Source: Pantoea sp. 1.19 (GTDB lineage Bacteria; Pseudomonadota; Gammaproteobacteria; Enterobacterales; Enterobacteriaceae). Taken from it: a stretch of DNA of 64,000 nucleotides. The stretch spans positions 174,231-238,230 of the forward strand of contig NZ_MRBS01000003.1 in assembly GCF_001922585.1 (NCBI RefSeq). The letters run 5' to 3'. Each line of letters begins with the position of its first letter. The stretch's first letter is position 1. The position numbers and the translations under genes are program-made. The notes under the pieces were generated by a model. It did not search any database and was not told the DNA's origin. It worked only from the letters and a program-made list of their open reading frames with translations. This document shows, in pieces, positions 63,954 to 64,000 of this stretch.

Positions 63954-64000
63954 GCCTTTCCTCATTCAGCACGGAAATACCGCGTTTTTTTTCCGCAAGG

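Overview
The window is visibly GC-rich bacterial chromosome. Gene content and order (fim-type fimbriae, sitABCD, mdtJI, pptA, a divergent ydeE/eamA pair, gnt genes, yecA, srfABC) point to the Enterobacterales. The mix of srfABC, a PQQ receptor, a DUF2231/sorbosone-dehydrogenase pair and membrane-bound ToxR-like fimbrial regulators suggests an Erwiniaceae-like host (Pantoea, Mixta, Erwinia or relatives). The genus is inferred, not proven. No rRNA, tRNA or CRISPR array was seen.

Layout. 1-4.1 kb is an AT-rich accessory mosaic: an IS3-family orfA at the edge, at least four fragments of ISNCY-type transposases, and cargo genes wedged between them (a frameshifted SIR2-like gene, a zinc-ribbon/DUF4145-like gene and an unknown 102-aa ORF). 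4.1-7.0 kb is an arsenic island, arsR-arsB-arsC with divergent arsH and a palindromic operator. 7.5-8 kb is a YagU-family gene. 8.4-15.6 kb is a chaperone-usher fimbrial operon preceded by a membrane-bound winged-helix regulator and a FidL-like partner. 16.2-18.1 kb is a periplasmic peroxiredoxin followed by a broken DsbD-like electron donor. 18.6-24.8 kb holds an MDR oxidoreductase, a fasciclin/ECF sigma/anti-sigma cluster, a catalase and a chemoreceptor. 24.9-29.1 kb is an amino-acid catabolic unit (permease, GabT, divergent MocR/GabR-like regulator). 29.1-32.4 kb is sitABCD with two tandem MntR-like operators.

32.6-41.5 kb is a run of single genes: cold shock protein, alcohol dehydrogenase, LysR plus two YdcZ-type transporters, acyltransferase, yecA, arylamine N-acetyltransferase, pptA and mdtJI. 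It includes a gene-free 1.1 kb stretch. 41.6-45.6 kb is a second scar. A PQQ-dependent sorbosone dehydrogenase gene is split into terminal fragments that flank a decayed cell-wall hydrolase gene, an intact ydeE, an eamA remnant and a Tn3-family transposase remnant. 45.6-51.1 kb carries DUF2231, M20 amidohydrolase, nfsB, HAD dehalogenase, an orphan ToxR-like regulator and a zinc metallochaperone GTPase with a Zur-like site. 51.2-54.4 kb is a gluconate unit (gntK-gntR-gntT, all one direction) with GntR-type operators. 54.5-56.7 kb is pqqU. 56.9-63.2 kb is the tightly coupled srfABC operon. 63.2-64 kb is a barnase/barstar toxin-antitoxin pair.

The most interesting items are srfABC (a membrane protein, an Hsp70/actin-fold ATPase-like protein and a P-loop protein with an altered Walker A, translationally coupled, next to a barnase/barstar pair), the ISNCY-fragment cargo mosaic, the split PQQ enzyme in a genome that keeps the PQQ receptor, and the fasciclin/sigma/anti-sigma cluster.
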